DNA of 25,283 nucleotides from JABWBJ01 sp035646395 (GTDB taxonomy: Bacteria; Gemmatimonadota; Gemmatimonadetes; Gemmatimonadales; Gemmatimonadaceae): positions 1 through 25,283 of the forward strand of contig DASRPK010000289.1 of assembly GCA_035646395.1 (NCBI GenBank). The letters are read 5' to 3'. Positions 23,582 through 25,283 of the stretch are shown piece by piece. Both the position numbers and the translations under genes were made by a program. Numbering within the stretch: position 1 is the stretch's first letter; the number at the start of each line of letters is the position of its first letter. The notes under the pieces were generated by a model. It made no database searches, was not told the DNA's origin, and worked only from the letters and a program-made list of their open reading frames with translations.

Positions 23582-25283
23582 TTACGGGACCAATGGCTGT
23601 TCGCAGACGAGTTGCGCTCCGACGATCATACGGCCAGAAAGTATGCTGCCATACCCTTCGAAGTCGGCGATAACGCGCAGCGCGCTCGCAGGGCGTCCTC
23701 CCGAGCAGCGTTTCGGACCCCACCGGCTGCTCGCGGGAACGCCTGTGGGAGCCAGTATGTTCTCGTTTCCAGTCGTTAGGCCGCTGACGGCCAGCGACTT
23801 GCAGTGCAGCGTAAGCGTTCGGAGCTGGTTCCGCTCTGGATGGGCTGTACCTTGAATCGCGCTAACAGCCCGGCCGGATGGACATTTTCGCTCGAACGCC
23901 GGTCCCCAATGACTTTCTGGCTCCCACGTCGTGGTCCATATAACCGTACCACTCAGCGATCCGCTGGCTTGAACCGCCGCGCACGCAACGCTCACTTCCT
24001 CGACGTTTGTACTTCCTTTTCCCTTGATACCGACCATCACGTATGAAGGGCCGAACATGGTGCAATCCAGTTTTTTTGTCGGTGCGTTCACGCCAAAGGT
24101 GCCCCCGGCATCGAGGATCTCTTCACCAAGGCGCGCGGGTCGCCCGGTGGGATTGAGTGCGCGCTCAACTACCGACACCGTGGCGGTCACCGGCGCGGAA
24201 GCGAGCGCCGTTGCCGTGAAGAGCGCGCGCACAGGACCAGCGCTCGCCGTGACTGTGTGTGTCCCCACGGGTCCGAGCGTCCACCTAACGAGCCTGGCGA
24301 CGCCATCGGGCTCCGTCACAATTGTCGCAGGCGAGACCGATCCTCCACCCGCACTCGGAACGAACGTGACAGTCGCACCCGCGACGGGATTGCCGTTCCG
24401 GTCGAGGACGCGGACTCCGGGCGGCTCCTGTACCGCGCTGCCTGACAACCCCTGCTGAGATCTGGCGGTGAGCACGCCAAACGTCGCCGGAACTACGATT
24501 GCCGTCGCGCTGAACACGATAGCGGAGGCGCCCGCCATTGTTGCGCTCAGCGCGTTTGTCCCCGGATTCGGGCCGACATACCAGTCGGAGACGCGTGCCA
24601 CTCCGTCAGATCCGGTCACTACGGAAGCTGGTGAGGCAAGACCGCCCCCCTGCGTCACAGAGAACGCGACCGTTACTCCGCCCATCGGATTGTTGTATTG
24701 ATCGAGAACCTGTACCGCGGGTAATACGGGCACGAGCCTGCCGACTTCCACCTGTTGGGCGACCTGCGCGGCGACCGCGCGGATTTGCCGCGCCGAGGGG
24801 GCGACGTAGCCTGGACACACCATACCGCCGCCGCTGCCAGGGGATATTGGAATCGACAGCACCACTGTCTGCCCGGGCGTTGGATACCAGTCGCGCTCTA
24901 CACCCGCATATCCCGCCCTCATGACCGTCGCCTTGATCATTCCGCTCGAGGGAAGATTCGAAAAGCTGAGCGGGCCTGTCGCCTGGGTGACTCCGTTGCC
25001 GTATTGGGCTCTGTTCTGCGAGGTACCGACACACACGTAGAAACCACCCCTGCCTGACGTTGGTCCCGGATCTACCGTGATGTTTGCGGCGGTCGGCGAC
25101 GGCGGAGGAGGTGGTGCAGGTGGCGGTGCGGCTTCGGTGAGCACATTGACTCCCGGGCACAATGGGCCGCCGGTGCCGGCGAACATGTAGATGATCACCT
25201 CACTAGTCGCACCTGCCGCTGGCGCAATCCACGACTTTTCCCGTCCGCCGAATCCAACTTTATTCACAGTCGTCACCACCGCT
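23582..25283 (-). CDS. Large surface protein with Big_1 Ig-like domains and Cys-module C-terminus (5' partial)
   Basis: At least 567 residues are visible and the frame is open at the right edge, so the N-terminus and any signal are missing. Residue numbers here count from a GTG at 25279. A domain ending in CPG occurs twice: at 1-43 (partial) and at about 65-157. A proline-rich linker lies between them (50-62). Two Big_1-type Ig domains follow at about 180-262 (VQVLDQYNNPMGGVTVAF) and 280-360 (VRVLDRNGNPVAGATVTF), as in invasin-like surface proteins. The last 160 residues have six cysteines in three modules (406/433, 466/493, 525/559) starting 60 and 59 residues apart, two of them preceded by a Trp-Gly-Pro (HWGPAFERKC, RWGPKRC). 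This module set matches the small protein two genes downstream. It is the first gene seen in the operon and probably the surface-exposed part. The function is unknown. Confidence 0.85.
   Translation of the reverse strand, partial: AVVTTVNKVGFGGREKSWIAPAAGATSEVIIYMFAGTGGPLCPGVNVLTEAAPPPAPPPPPSPTAANITVDPGPTSGRGGFYVCVGTSQNRAQYGNGVTQATGPLSFSNLPSSGMIKATVMRAGYAGVERDWYPTPGQTVVLSIPISPGSGGGMVCPGYVAPSARQIRAVAAQVAQQVEVGRLVPVLPAVQVLDQYNNPMGGVTVAFSVTQGGGLASPASVVTGSDGVARVSDWYVGPNPGTNALSATMAGASAIVFSATAIVVPATFGVLTARSQQGLSGSAVQEPPGVRVLDRNGNPVAGATVTFVPSAGGGSVSPATIVTEPDGVARLVRWTLGPVGTHTVTASAGPVRALFTATALASAPVTATVSVVERALNPTGRPARLGEEILDAGGTFGVNAPTKKLDCTMFGPSYVMVGIKGKGSTNVEEVSVACAAVQASGSLSGTVIWTTTWEPESHWGPAFERKCPSGRAVSAIQGTAHPERNQLRTLTLHCKSLAVSGLTTGNENILAPTGVPASSRWGPKRCSGGRPASALRVIADFEGYGSILSGRMIVGAQLVCEQPLVP

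Noticed and set aside
890..23781. TTAGGC as telomere-like repeat
   Set aside because: The copies are dispersed singly inside genes and never in tandem.
18444..25283. Anti-phage defence or contractile injection system
   Set aside because: No nuclease, NTPase, reverse transcriptase, toxin or phage-tail-like protein is encoded; all products are exported and beta-rich.

Overview
The window reads as chromosomal DNA from a GC-rich, double-membraned (diderm) bacterium. The best guess is a Gemmatimonadota or Acidobacteriota-like soil lineage. The reasons are a secreted S9 peptidase with a Gly/Arg-rich linker, an RND pump, lipoproteins, an outer-membrane barrel, Big_1-type Ig repeats, and many TonB-free exported proteins of unknown role. 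This assignment is an inference; no rRNA or marker gene is present.

Layout. (1) 1-1556, plus strand: the C-terminus of a MatB-like acyl-CoA synthetase, overlapped by a MatC-like permease, a probable malonate (or dicarboxylate) uptake and activation pair. (2) 1776-3098, plus: an exported TPR plus beta-propeller protein. (3) 3228-11220, minus: in transcription order a GAF-GGDEF-EAL protein and a membrane PAS-GGDEF cyclase (a c-di-GMP pair 28 nt apart), then a Tat-exported PhoD phosphatase, then an S9 prolyl-oligopeptidase. (4) 11350-18414, plus: a monomeric sarcosine oxidase-like flavoenzyme, an RND efflux adaptor lipoprotein and its permease, and a CPA2 cation/proton antiporter. (5) 18444-25283, minus: five tightly coupled genes that all encode exported proteins. 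In order these are a large Big_1/Cys-module protein cut by the window edge, a lipoprotein, a small six-cysteine protein, an outer-membrane barrel and a conserved-looking exported protein.

The most unusual part is block 5. Its genes overlap or lie within 5 nt of each other. Two of its proteins carry the same architecture: three Cys-bounded modules repeating every 55-61 residues, resembling the three-fold beta-prism pattern of vitelline membrane outer layer protein I. I read this as a candidate undescribed cell-surface assembly, with the barrel and lipoprotein as anchors and the Ig/prism proteins as the exposed part. The function is unknown.

At the DNA level, the heptamer GTTAGGC (or its complement GCCTAAC) occurs 19 times inside genes, in several reading frames, about six times more often than base composition predicts. 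Nearly every intergenic spacer holds its own short-period repeat, often folded into an inverted repeat. Two spacers carry copies of one palindromic element family.
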